Below, piece by piece: positions 31,424-43,077 of a DNA stretch of 64,000 bases (position 1 is the first letter of the stretch; every line of letters starts with the position of its first letter). The DNA comes from Streptomyces lincolnensis. Its GTDB lineage: Bacteria; Actinomycetota; Actinomycetes; Streptomycetales; Streptomycetaceae. The DNA lies in contig NZ_CP016438.1 in assembly GCF_001685355.1 (NCBI RefSeq), positions 8,742,001 through 8,806,000 on the forward strand, in the 5' to 3' direction. The notes beneath the pieces were generated by a model. That model had not been told where the DNA came from. It searched no databases and saw only the letters and a program-made list of their open reading frames with translations. A program made the position numbers and the translations under genes.

Positions 31424-32872
31424 ATGGCACCTCAGCGATTCCATGAGCAGTTCGATCAGATCCAGCGATCCATGCCCGACGTCCCCCTGGCCCTCGGCCC
31501 CGACGACGCCGCGGAGTTCATCTACGAGAAGGGTGTCGTCCTCGCCCGGGACGAGGACGCCGGGCTCGTCGAGGACAACGTGCGCACGCACTTCACGGCG
31601 GCCACCGGTCTGAGCGCCGACCAGATACGGCGGGCCGGTCCGGAGACCAACCGCTCCGGCATCACCCGCATCCAGGTGGGCGACCCCTCCCACGGCGACA
31701 TGAACGCCGACCGGGCTGTCGCGCACGCCCTGCGCGCCCTGCGTGAACCCGAGGGACGCGCCGGACACCGGATGATCAGCCGCAACCACGTGGTGTCGAT
31801 CGCGGTGAACTCCTGTCCCGGCGACGAGCCCGTGCCCGCCCCGCTCACCCAGGGCACCAACCCGGCACCCGCCGAGGGCGGCCACACCGCGGACAGCGCC
31901 GTTGGCGTCCTCGTCATCGACAACGGCCTCACGCACGACCACGCGGCCGTCCCCCTGCTCGCCCACGTCCGCGGCGACGTGCACGAAACCGAGACCGACG
32001 GCCGGGGCAACCTCCTCCAGTACATCGGCCACGGCACGTTCATCGCGGGACTGGTCGCCGCCGTCGCACCCAACACGGACGTCACCGTCCGCAGCACCCT
32101 CAACGACGCCGGCGCCATCCTGGAGTCCGAGTTCGGCGAGCGGCTCTTCGACGCCGTCGACCGGGACGGCTGGCCCGACGTCATCAGCCTCTCCGCCGGC
32201 ACCTCCAACGGCCGCACCGACGGCCTCCTCGGCGTCGCCGCCTTTATGGAGGAACTCCGCCAGCAGCGCACCCTGCTGGTCGCCGCGGCCGGCAACAACG
32301 CCAGCGCCACCCCCTTCTGGCCCGCCGCCTATGCGTCGCTGCCCGAGTACCAGGACGTCGTGCTGTCGGTCGGAGCGCTGCGCGGCGACGGCGAGTTCGG
32401 CGCCTGCTTCAGCAACCACGGCCCCTGGGTGAACGCCTACGCCCCCGGCGAGCGCCTCACCAGCGCCCTCACCGGCTTCGACGCACCCGTCCCGTACGAG
32501 TACCAGCACTCCACGTACGACGCCTGCCGCTACGGCTTCTCCTACGTCTGCACCTGCCAGGCGCCCCGCCACACCGGCGTGTTGAGCGAGAACGGCACGA
32601 GCGCCAAGCCCGACCAGGTGATGTTCGAGGGGTTCGCGCACTGGAGCGGCACCTCCTTCGCCACCCCGGTCGTCGCCGGCATGGTCGCCGCGCACATGAC
32701 CGCGCACAAGGAGACCGACCCGCGTGCCGCCCGCAAGCAACTGCTCGAAGCGAACAGCGAGTTCGCGGAGGTGCGCGGGACCCATGTGCCGGCGCTGCGC
32801 CCGGCCACCTGGCGTCCGGTCCCGGTCGTCCAGCGCGCGGTACCGGTCGTGCAGCGCTCGGCCCGCGCATGA
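31424..32872 (+). CDS. S8 (subtilisin-like) serine protease, cytoplasmic
   Basis: This 482-residue protease has a complete catalytic triad: Asp166 in VLVIDNGL, His203 in GHGTFIAG and Ser411 in SGTSFATP, with the oxyanion Asn in AAAGNNAS. A 155-residue N-terminal extension, which includes HRMISRNHVVSIAVNSCPGD, precedes the domain. There is no signal peptide, unlike secreted subtilases. The C-terminus ends in the near-repeat VPVVQRAVPVVQRSARA. The ATG at 31424 follows GGGAGGG. An ECF sigma gene follows directly, and the CHAT gene diverges upstream, so a proteolytic signalling cascade is plausible (inference). Confidence 0.9.
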   Translation: MAPQRFHEQFDQIQRSMPDVPLALGPDDAAEFIYEKGVVLARDEDAGLVEDNVRTHFTAATGLSADQIRRAGPETNRSGITRIQVGDPSHGDMNADRAVAHALRALREPEGRAGHRMISRNHVVSIAVNSCPGDEPVPAPLTQGTNPAPAEGGHTADSAVGVLVIDNGLTHDHAAVPLLAHVRGDVHETETDGRGNLLQYIGHGTFIAGLVAAVAPNTDVTVRSTLNDAGAILESEFGERLFDAVDRDGWPDVISLSAGTSNGRTDGLLGVAAFMEELRQQRTLLVAAAGNNASATPFWPAAYASLPEYQDVVLSVGALRGDGEFGACFSNHGPWVNAYAPGERLTSALTGFDAPVPYEYQHSTYDACRYGFSYVCTCQAPRHTGVLSENGTSAKPDQVMFEGFAHWSGTSFATPVVAGMVAAHMTAHKETDPRAARKQLLEANSEFAEVRGTHVPALRPATWRPVPVVQRAVPVVQRSARA

Positions 32873-32931
32873 GGTCCGGAACCGCCCCTTCCACGGCGTA
32901 CGATGACTTGCCGTACACGAGGGGTGGGGAC

Positions 32932-33507
32932 GTGGACCGAGCAGATGTCGGCGGGCTCGTCCAGTCCGCCGTCGACGGTGACGCGGCGGCCTGGAAGGCG
33001 CTCGTGGAAGGACTGAGTCCTCTGGTGTGGTCCGTCGTGCGCGCGCACCGGCTCTCCGACGCCGACGCACACGAGGTGTACCAGACGGTGTGGTTCCGCT
33101 TCGCCCAGCATCTGGGCCGGATCCGCGAACCGCAGAAGGCGGGCTCCTGGCTGGCGAGCACCGCACGTCACGAGTGCCTGAAGGTGCTCAAGAGCTTGAG
33201 GCGACTGACGCCCACGGACGATCCGAAGGTCCTTGACCGGATCAGTGACGACCGTACGCCCGAGCAGTCGTTCCTCGACTCCGAGGAGGCCGCCGCGGAG
33301 TCGGAGCGGATCCGGCGCGTGTGGCAGGAGTTCGAGGAACTCGGCGATCGCTGCCGGCAGCTGCTCCGGGTGCTGATGGCGTCGCCGCCGCCCAGCTATC
33401 AGGAGGTGTCCGCCGCGCTCGGTATCGCGGTGGGCAGCATCGGGCCGCTGCGCCAGCGCTGTCTGCGCCGCCTGCGGGCCCGACTCGACGCACGGGGAGC
33501 GTTGTGA
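32932..33507 (+). CDS. ECF-type RNA polymerase sigma factor
   Basis: From GTG 32932 (GAGGGGTGGGG upstream) the product is 191 residues. Region 2 is AWKALVEGLSPLVWSVVRAH to HEVYQTVWFRFAQHLGRIRE with the GSWLASTARHECLKVLKSLR helix; region 4 is PPPSYQEVSAALGIAVGSIG with PLRQRCLRRLRARL. An ATG at 32869 overlaps the S8 stop and would add 21 residues unlike sigma factors; a -10-like TACGAT (32899) argues that a separate transcript may start between them. It would direct polymerase to a small regulon. The next gene, coupled by GTGA, is the likely modulator, because classical anti-sigma genes often occupy that place. Confidence 0.85.
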   Translation: MDRADVGGLVQSAVDGDAAAWKALVEGLSPLVWSVVRAHRLSDADAHEVYQTVWFRFAQHLGRIREPQKAGSWLASTARHECLKVLKSLRRLTPTDDPKVLDRISDDRTPEQSFLDSEEAAAESERIRRVWQEFEELGDRCRQLLRVLMASPPPSYQEVSAALGIAVGSIGPLRQRCLRRLRARLDARGAL

Positions 33508-34010
33508 GCGACATGAACGACATGGACGGCACGAACGGCACGAACGGCACCAATGGTATGAACGGCACGGACGACGAGTTCGCGGCCGACCTGCTGGAGG
33601 AGGAACTGCGCCGGGCCGCGGGCATCCTGGACCCGGTCCCGCCGGCGCTGCGGCAACTCGCCGTGGAGGCCTACACGTTGCACGACCTCGACGCCCGGCT
33701 CGCCGAGCTGACCTTCGACTCGCTGGTCGACGCGATCCCGGTGCGGGGAGCGACGGACGTCTCCCGCATGCTGACCTTCCACACCGGGGACGTCACGGTC
33801 GACGTGGAGGTGACGTCGCAGGGGCTGATCGGGCAGGTGCTGCCCCCGCAGCCGGCGGGCATCGAGATGCTCGGCGGACCGCAGCCGGGCACGACGCTGG
33901 TGACCGACGCCATGGGGCGTTTCACCTCCGACGTGACACCCGCCGGCCCCTTCGCGCTGCGGCTGCGGACCGGCCAGGAGGTGGTGGTCACCGAGTGGCT
34001 GCGCGCCTGA
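33504..34010 (+). CDS. Unknown 168-residue partner of the ECF sigma factor
   Basis: GTG 33504 overlaps the sigma stop (GTGA). The first 22 residues are a low-complexity Asn-Gly-Thr/Met tract. Residues 30-75 are helical (LEEELRRAAGILDPVPPALR, AYTLHDLDARLAELTFDSLV). Residues 85-168 look like a beta-sandwich of the transthyretin/carboxypeptidase-regulatory kind (FHTGDVTVDVEVTSQGLIGQ, GRFTSDVTPAGPFALRLRTG). There is no membrane helix and no zinc motif, so it is not a standard anti-sigma factor, though position and coupling suggest that role or an effector role. No family name is recognised. Confidence 0.75.
   Translation: MSDMNDMDGTNGTNGTNGMNGTDDEFAADLLEEELRRAAGILDPVPPALRQLAVEAYTLHDLDARLAELTFDSLVDAIPVRGATDVSRMLTFHTGDVTVDVEVTSQGLIGQVLPPQPAGIEMLGGPQPGTTLVTDAMGRFTSDVTPAGPFALRLRTGQEVVVTEWLRA
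33528..33572 (+). repeat. Five 9-bp in-frame repeats (GGCACGAAC)
   Basis: Units GGCACGAAC, GGCACGAAC, GGCACCAAT, GGTATGAAC and GGCACGGAC lie at 33528-33572 and encode the Gly-Thr/Met-Asn tract of the unknown protein. The period of three codons means copy-number change would not shift the frame. Confidence 0.8.
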
Positions 34011-34028
34011 CCTCGGGGCGGCCGGCCC

Positions 34029-35252
34029 TCACCAGGTGACGGGCAGGGTCTGCGGCCCGCGGATCATCGTCTTCCGGCGCCAGAGCACCTGGTCGGCGGG
34101 GACCGCGAGCCGCAGCCCCGGCAACCGGTCCAGCAGGGTGCCGACGAGCAGTTCGGTCTGCATCCGGGCGAGGACGGCACCGGTGCAGTGGTGCGGGCCG
34201 TTGCCGAACGCCAGGTGCGGGTTGGGATCGCGGTCCACGTCGATGCGTTCCGGGTCCGGGAACACCGCCGGGTCCCGGTTGGCGGCCAGGTAGGAGACGT
34301 ACACCGCGTCCCCCGCGGCGATCCGGTGCCCGTGCAGTTCGACGTCCTCCAGAGCGATCCGGGCGAGACCCACCGAGGTGCGGTGCGGGATGTGGCGCAG
34401 GAGCTCGTCGACGGCGGCGGCCCGCGCCCCGGGCTCCTCCCGCATCCGGGCCATCAGCTCGGGGCGGGTCAGCACCAGGTACAGCAGCTGGCCGCAGTTG
34501 TGGGTGACGGCCTCACCGCCGATCTGGAGCGGACCGGCGAGACCGACCGCCTCGTCCGCACCGATGTCACCGCGGGCCACGGCCGCGCCGAGCAGGGAGT
34601 ACACGTCGTCGCCGGTGCTGTGCGCGCGGGCCCGGACGGTGTCAGTGATCCACCCGTACAGACCGCACTTCGCCCGCTCGGCCGCCTCGGCGCCGCCGGA
34701 CGTGGAGATGATCGTCCGCGTCCAGGCGTGCACCCGCTCCCGGTCGGCGGCGGGTACCCCCATGACCTCGCTGACGAGCGCGACGGGAAAGGGTTCGAGG
34801 ACCCGCTCCACGAGATCGGCCGGGGGCCCGGCCCGCACCATCCCGTCGACCAGCCCGTCGAGCATCTCCTGCGCCCGGGGCCGCAGCCGCTTCGCCGCCC
34901 CCACGGTGAACGCTCCCGCGACCGCCCTGCGCAGCCGGTTGTGGTCCGGCTGGTCGGCGAACGCGAGCGAACCGGGCCTCGGCTTGAAGTGCGGGGCCAG
35001 CCGGGTGACCTGGCGGCCGGTGACCTCCGCCCGGCTGAACCGCGGATCGTTGGTGATCGTCTTCACGTCGTCGTAGCGGGTGGCCAGCCACGCCCAGCCC
35101 TCGCCGTGCGGCAGCTGGATGCGGGTCAGCGGCCCCTCCCGCATGAACTCGGCGAGCAGGGGGTCGAACTCCGTCCCCTTCAGATCGAGCGCGGGCCAGT
35201 GCCGCACGGGCGGCGGCGCCTGCGGGGTCAGCGTGGTGGTCTCCTCGGTCAT
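34029..35252 (-). CDS. Cytochrome P450 monooxygenase
   Basis: This 407-residue soluble bacterial P450 has the heme loop FGNGPHHCTG (Cys356 the thiolate ligand) and the K-helix pair in VDELLRHIPHRTS (ExxR). The I-helix reads LQIGGEAVTHNCG, where the usual A-G-x-x-T pattern is changed to G-G-E-A-V-T; this may alter proton delivery. It has no N-terminal anchor and uses an external ferredoxin/reductase; none is adjacent. The ATG is at 35252. It is convergent with the sigma-factor operon and downstream of nothing related, so it is probably a stand-alone secondary-metabolism or xenobiotic oxygenase. The substrate is unknown. Confidence 0.93.
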   Translation of the reverse strand: MTEETTTLTPQAPPPVRHWPALDLKGTEFDPLLAEFMREGPLTRIQLPHGEGWAWLATRYDDVKTITNDPRFSRAEVTGRQVTRLAPHFKPRPGSLAFADQPDHNRLRRAVAGAFTVGAAKRLRPRAQEMLDGLVDGMVRAGPPADLVERVLEPFPVALVSEVMGVPAADRERVHAWTRTIISTSGGAEAAERAKCGLYGWITDTVRARAHSTGDDVYSLLGAAVARGDIGADEAVGLAGPLQIGGEAVTHNCGQLLYLVLTRPELMARMREEPGARAAAVDELLRHIPHRTSVGLARIALEDVELHGHRIAAGDAVYVSYLAANRDPAVFPDPERIDVDRDPNPHLAFGNGPHHCTGAVLARMQTELLVGTLLDRLPGLRLAVPADQVLWRRKTMIRGPQTLPVTW

Positions 35253-35309
35253 GCCCCCACCCTCACCGCGGCCCGGACGCCTGTCGCGCGGAAGTGCTCC
35301 AGCCGGAGG

Positions 35310-36095
35310 TCAGCCCACCGCGTCCACGAGCGCGGCCAGCGCCCGCGCGAGCCGGCCGAGCCCCGGCCCGGCCGGCCCGCCCGGCTCCGCCATGTAGGTG
35401 TCCCGGCGGATCTCCACCATCAGCGCGCTCACCCGGGGATCACGGCCGTAGAACTCCAGGGGTACGTACGTCCCGCTGAACGGGCTGTCGACACCGGCCT
35501 CCCCGAACGCCTCCCGGGCCGCGGCGAGCAGCCGGGGCGGGGTGTGGAACGCGTCGGTGCCGAGGCAGACCGGGGGCCGGGGCCCGTCACCGTGCAGTTC
35601 GTACGGCAGCGCCCGGGTCGGATACGAGTGCACGTCGATGATCACGGCACGCCCCGTGGCCGCCAGCCGCTCCGCCACGGCCTCCGTCATGGCCTGTGCG
35701 TACGGCCGGAAGTACCGCTCGATCAGCGGCCCCGCCTCGAAGCCGGCCGGCCGCAGCGCCTCCCGGTGCGTGGTCCGCGTGTACACGGCCCCCATCCCGA
35801 CGGCGAGCATCTCCTCCCGCTCGTCCGGAAACCGCTCCGGATCCACGACCAGCCGCGACAGCCGGTTCACGAACCGCCAGGGTGCCGTCCCGGCCGACGT
35901 GGCCGCGCCCCCGGCGATCTCCGCGGTGTGCGCGTCCACGATGTGATCGAGCTCCCACTCCAGCGCCCCGTCGTCCAGCACGATCCCCGCCCGCACCTCG
36001 GGCGGCACCTCCCGCGAGGAGTGCGGCACATGCAGGATCACGGGGGAGTCGTCGGCGCCGGGCAGGAGGTCGAAGGACGGTGCGGCGGAGGTCAT
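35310..36095 (-). CDS. N-formylglutamate amidohydrolase-like protein
   Basis: This 261-residue protein carries family blocks VILHVPHSSREVPPEVRAGI, DHIVDAHTAEIAGG, RFVNRLSRLVVDPERFPDER, AVIIDVHSYPTRALPYE and SALMVEIRRDTYM, matching zinc-dependent N-formylglutamate deformylases (HutG2 type) of histidine breakdown and relatives acting on other N-acyl amino acids. Metal ligands are expected among the HVPHS His, the Asp/His of DAH and the DVHS His. I chose ATG 36095 (GGGAG 10 nt upstream); earlier starts lack a site. It diverges from the DUF5713 gene. No histidine-utilisation genes are adjacent. Confidence 0.85.
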   Translation of the reverse strand: MTSAAPSFDLLPGADDSPVILHVPHSSREVPPEVRAGIVLDDGALEWELDHIVDAHTAEIAGGAATSAGTAPWRFVNRLSRLVVDPERFPDEREEMLAVGMGAVYTRTTHREALRPAGFEAGPLIERYFRPYAQAMTEAVAERLAATGRAVIIDVHSYPTRALPYELHGDGPRPPVCLGTDAFHTPPRLLAAAREAFGEAGVDSPFSGTYVPLEFYGRDPRVSALMVEIRRDTYMAEPGGPAGPGLGRLARALAALVDAVG

Positions 36096-36144
36096 GCGCG
36101 GCTGCTCCCGGGGCGTTGTCAGTGGCGTCATGCATGATCGCAGC

Positions 36145-36486
36145 ATGTCTCTCAGCAACCAGCAGGTGTCCGCGTATCCCTTCCTCAAGGCGCTCTACCG
36201 GGACGCCTACTACCCCGACCATGTGGTGGACCGGGGCAGGGACGTCCTGCTGCGGCTGTGCGCGCGCATCGAGACCGACCGGCCCGCCGACCTGGCGGCG
36301 CTGTACGCGCTGACCCACACGGCCACCGAGGAGTTCAACGATCTCCAGACCGCCTTCGAGGAGGCCGACAGCGAGATCGAGACCGTGGCGCGTGAGGCGA
36401 TCGCCGAGGACTTCTGGTTCGTGGCACGGGCCTACGGCTTCGCGGACGTCGACCACGAGGAGCTGATAGCCACGCGGGACTGGTGA
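36145..36486 (+). CDS. DUF5713 family protein
   Basis: ATG 36145 gives 113 residues, mostly helical and acidic: VSAYPFLKALYRDAYYPDHV, ALTHTATEEFNDLQTAFEEA and AIAEDFWFVARAYGFADVD. The pattern fits, from memory, the DUF5713 family, whose role is unknown. The ribosome site is weak (GATCGCAGC). It diverges from the amidohydrolase by 49 bp and is followed by a hairpin terminator. Confidence 0.75.
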   Translation: MSLSNQQVSAYPFLKALYRDAYYPDHVVDRGRDVLLRLCARIETDRPADLAALYALTHTATEEFNDLQTAFEEADSEIETVAREAIAEDFWFVARAYGFADVDHEELIATRDW

Positions 36487-36500
36487 GGCGCCGCGCACGG

Positions 36501-36537
36501 CTCCGCCCCGGTCGGTTGGTCGCCGGCCGGGGCGGAG
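36501..36537. terminator. Hairpin terminator, 11-bp stem
   Basis: CTCCGCCCCGG (36501-36511) pairs with CCGGGGCGGAG (36527-36537) between the convergent DUF5713 and isocitrate dehydrogenase genes. Confidence 0.85.
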
Positions 36538-36576
36538 TCAGGGATGGTGCGGTGCCTCAGGGGCCCGTGGGTCGGG

Positions 36577-40081
<3,505 letters not shown>

Positions 40082-40210
40082 GTTGCCACCTGTTCGAATT
40101 GCTGGATGTGCGATCGCGCGAGCCGTGAAGGTTTCGTGGCCGCGCGAGCGCTCATCCTGCCGTATCCGGTACAGGAGTTCGTACCGCGCCCGGCGCCGGA
40201 TCGCCGGGTT

Positions 40211-41758
40211 TCAGACGATGCCCTCGGCCAGTTCGGCCTGTTCCCGGTCGGAGTAGGCGGCCGCGGTGGGCGTCCCGTACGAACGGCGGGCGACGAACCA
40301 CCACACGGTCGCCAGGACCAGCACGACGGCGAGGGCGACGGACGCGTAGTTCATGGTGTCCACGGTCACCGGCGAGGACTGCGGCAGACAGAACAGAACC
40401 GTCACACAGGCCACCCACGTCACAGCCGTCCATCCGATCGGCTTGCTCCACCGCCCCAGGCTCCAGGGACCTGGCTGGAAACGGTCGCCCGCGCGCAGCC
40501 GCAGCAGGATGGGAATGGCGTACGCCGGTGTGATGCCGATGACATTGATGGCCGTCACCGCGCCGTACGCCGTGGGCGAGTACAGCGAGGGCACCGCGAG
40601 GAGGCAGGCCACCGCGACCGACAGCCAGACGGCGGGCACCGGGGTCCGGGTCCGGTCGCTGACCTTGCGCCACAGCGCGGAGCCCGGCAGGGCCTTGTCC
40701 CGGCTGAACGCGAACACCATCCGGCTGGCCGCCGCGACCTCGGCGTTGCCGCAGAACAGCTGGGCCACGATCACGACGAGCAGCAGCGCGCTCGCACCGT
40801 CCGTGCCCAGCCCGTCGAGCAGGATCTGCGCGGGCGGCACCCCGGTCTCGCTGGCCCGCGTGGCGTCGTAGTCCTGGATGGCGAAGGTGAGTCCGGCCAG
40901 CAGCACGAAGCCGGCGATCCACGACACCCAGATGGAGCGCACGATGCCCTGCGCGGCCGCCACCGAGGCGTTGGAGGTCTCCTCGGACAGATGGGCCGAG
41001 GCGTCGTAGCCGGAGAACGTGTACTGCGCGAGCAGCAGGCCGATCGCGGCGACGTAGATGGGATTCGACCAGCCGGTGTCGTTGACGAACTCGGTGAACA
41101 CGAAGGACGGGGACTGGTGGTGGTCGGGGACGATCGCCAGCGTGCCCACGATGAGGGCGACGCCCGCCAGGTGCCACCACACGGAGATCGAGTTGAGCAC
41201 GGAGACCAGCCGCACACCGAACAGGTTCAGTACGGCGTGCAGCAGCAGGATCACCATGAAGATCAGCATCGTCTTCTCCGGCGTCGGCTCGAAGCCCCAC
41301 TGGAGGTTCAGGAAGGCGCCGGTGAACAGGGCGGCGCCGTAGTCGATACCGGCGATCGCGCCGAGCAGACCGAGCAGGTTCAGCCAGCCCGTGTACCAGC
41401 CCCAGCGGCGGCCGCCGAGCCGGTCGGCCATGTAGTACAGGGCGCCGGACGTCGGATACGCGCTGGTGACCTCCGCCAGCGCGAGTCCCACGCACAGCAC
41501 GAACAGACCGACGCCCGCCCAGCCCCACAGCATCACGGCGGGTCCGCCGGCGCCCATGCCGAAGCCGTACAGGGTCATGCAGCCGGACAGGATGGAGATC
41601 ACCGAGAAGCTGATCGCGAAGTTCCCGAACCCGCCCATGCGGCGGGCCAGCACCGGCCGGTAGCCGAGTTCGCGCAGGCGTCGTTCCTCGTCGTGGTGCG
41701 GTGCTCCCGGAGTTGTCGGTGGTATCGGTGTTTTCGACGAGTCGGGGGTGGGTGACAT
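40211..41758 (-). CDS. APC-superfamily amino-acid permease
   Basis: This 515-residue, 12-13-helix protein starts at ATG 41758 with GGAGG 7 nt upstream. The N-terminal RMGGFGNFAISFSVISILSG and the helix SAYPTSGALYYMADRLGGRR are typical of the amino-acid/choline (ACT) branch of the APC superfamily (GABA or choline-type permeases); SGYDASAHLSEETSNASVAA is the conserved helix-6/7 loop. It would import an amino acid or amine with protons. It lies 37 bp downstream of an uncharacterised gene on the same strand, with which it may be co-transcribed. The substrate cannot be told. Confidence 0.9.
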   Translation of the reverse strand: MSPTPDSSKTPIPPTTPGAPHHDEERRLRELGYRPVLARRMGGFGNFAISFSVISILSGCMTLYGFGMGAGGPAVMLWGWAGVGLFVLCVGLALAEVTSAYPTSGALYYMADRLGGRRWGWYTGWLNLLGLLGAIAGIDYGAALFTGAFLNLQWGFEPTPEKTMLIFMVILLLHAVLNLFGVRLVSVLNSISVWWHLAGVALIVGTLAIVPDHHQSPSFVFTEFVNDTGWSNPIYVAAIGLLLAQYTFSGYDASAHLSEETSNASVAAAQGIVRSIWVSWIAGFVLLAGLTFAIQDYDATRASETGVPPAQILLDGLGTDGASALLLVVIVAQLFCGNAEVAAASRMVFAFSRDKALPGSALWRKVSDRTRTPVPAVWLSVAVACLLAVPSLYSPTAYGAVTAINVIGITPAYAIPILLRLRAGDRFQPGPWSLGRWSKPIGWTAVTWVACVTVLFCLPQSSPVTVDTMNYASVALAVVLVLATVWWFVARRSYGTPTAAAYSDREQAELAEGIV

Positions 41759-41795
41759 GCGGCGACCTCCAACGGGGGGAGTACGGGGGTGGGTG

Positions 41796-42791
41796 TCAGG
41801 AGTCCGGGTCGTGGGCCGCCGACCGGCTGCGCGCACGGGCCTGGAGGAAGACCTCCACGGCCTGGGACCGGTCGCCCGGGTCCGCGGTGCGGTGGGCCCA
41901 GGGCAGGGGCGTGTAGTAGGGGCCGAGCGCGTCGAACACCCGGGCCGCGTCCTCGAACCGGAGCGCTCCCCACAGGGCGTGGGCCAGGTGGTTGAGGTCG
42001 AGCGGGGTGCGTTCGACGGGCGTGGAACGCTCGAACCAGTTCACACACGCCTGCTCGGCCTCGCGGACGGCGTCCTCGGCGACCCAGTGCAGATCGAGGG
42101 CGGCCAGCTGCCCGCCGCCGCGCCGGTAGCGCTCGACCCGGACGTAGAGCGGCAGGACGTGCAGCGCGGAGCCCGGCGGGGCGGTGTCGGCGACCCAGTG
42201 CGCGAAGCCGGACGCCTCGGCGAGCCGCTCGCTGCCCGCCTGCGCGTACAGGAACTGGAGCACCCGGTGGTGGGCCTCGCGGTTGTGCGGATCGCGCTTG
42301 TCGGCCTCGGCGAGCAGACCCCACGGGCCGGCCGGCAGCATCGGCTCGGGCGGCGGGACCCGGTGCTCCTCCCACAGCTGTCTGCGGTCCAGCTGGGCGA
42401 GCGCAAGCAGACACACCCAGGGCACCGGGTCGTGGGGTGCGGCCCGGGTGGCGGCGTCACTGACGTCCCAGGCCTCGATCCACAGTTCATGCGTACGGCG
42501 GTGTTCCTCGCGCCGTGCCCGCAGTGCCCGCTCCACGGCCACCCGGGCCTGCATCACCGCGGCCGGGACGCTGTGCGGATCCTCGGCGAGCCAGGCCCGC
42601 ACCACGTCGGTGCCCGCCGCCGCCGCGGCCAGGACCTGGGTGCGCTGCGTCCACTGCCACCAGGTCGCGGTGTCCTCCAGCAGGGTGCGCATCGACATCC
42701 AGCGCCCGGTGCGCACCTCCTGGAGCGCGGCGCGCAATTCGGTGTCGGGACCCGCGGGGTCGTAGGCGGGTCGTGCTCCGTCTCTGGCCAT
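41796..42791 (-). CDS. Uncharacterised all-helical protein (DUF4034-like repeats)
   Basis: This 331-residue protein is rich in Trp, Arg and Ala and is predicted entirely helical, with TPR-like units (AATRAAPHDPVPWVCLLALA, PHNREAHHRVLQFLYAQAGS, DLNHLAHALWGALRFEDAAR). Such proteins are annotated as hypothetical in many Streptomyces genomes. There is no signal peptide or membrane segment. The gene precedes the amino-acid permease on the same strand and diverges from the FGGY kinase operon. No function can be given. Confidence 0.75.
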   Translation of the reverse strand: MARDGARPAYDPAGPDTELRAALQEVRTGRWMSMRTLLEDTATWWQWTQRTQVLAAAAAGTDVVRAWLAEDPHSVPAAVMQARVAVERALRARREEHRRTHELWIEAWDVSDAATRAAPHDPVPWVCLLALAQLDRRQLWEEHRVPPPEPMLPAGPWGLLAEADKRDPHNREAHHRVLQFLYAQAGSERLAEASGFAHWVADTAPPGSALHVLPLYVRVERYRRGGGQLAALDLHWVAEDAVREAEQACVNWFERSTPVERTPLDLNHLAHALWGALRFEDAARVFDALGPYYTPLPWAHRTADPGDRSQAVEVFLQARARSRSAAHDPDS

Positions 42792-42962
42792 CAGCCGCCC
42801 GCCCCGGACTCAGGGTCGGGCAGGACAGCGGGATGGAGTAACAACACCCCTCCTTTGGGTGGGAGTTGAGGAGATCACGTGGACGGCGGTCACTATAGGG
42901 GTGCGCCATGTGTGGCACCCACCGTTCCCCCATCCTTGCGAACTCTTTTGCACCCACGTCCA

Positions 42963-42987
42963 GTTGACTGGCCACCAACCAGTGAAC
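42963..42987. promoter_or_regulatory. Imperfect inverted repeat upstream of the glp-like operon
   Basis: GTTGACTGG (42963-42971) and CCAGTGAAC (42979-42987) form a 9-bp inverted repeat with one mismatch and a 7-bp centre. It lies about 90 bp before the kinase ATG, in a 286-bp divergent gap that otherwise shows no clear promoter boxes. Confidence 0.5.
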
Positions 42988-43077
42988 GGGGCCAGGTCGT
43001 CGCAGGTGAGGGGCCCTTGACGCGACGCGAGCGACGACGGCAGGCTGTCGGACCGGCGATCACTCAGGGAGGGCGTG

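Noticed and set aside
34188..36137. A 649-codon + frame opposite the P450 and amidohydrolase
   Set aside because: Antisense shadow of two clear genes; no ribosome site or recognisable motif.
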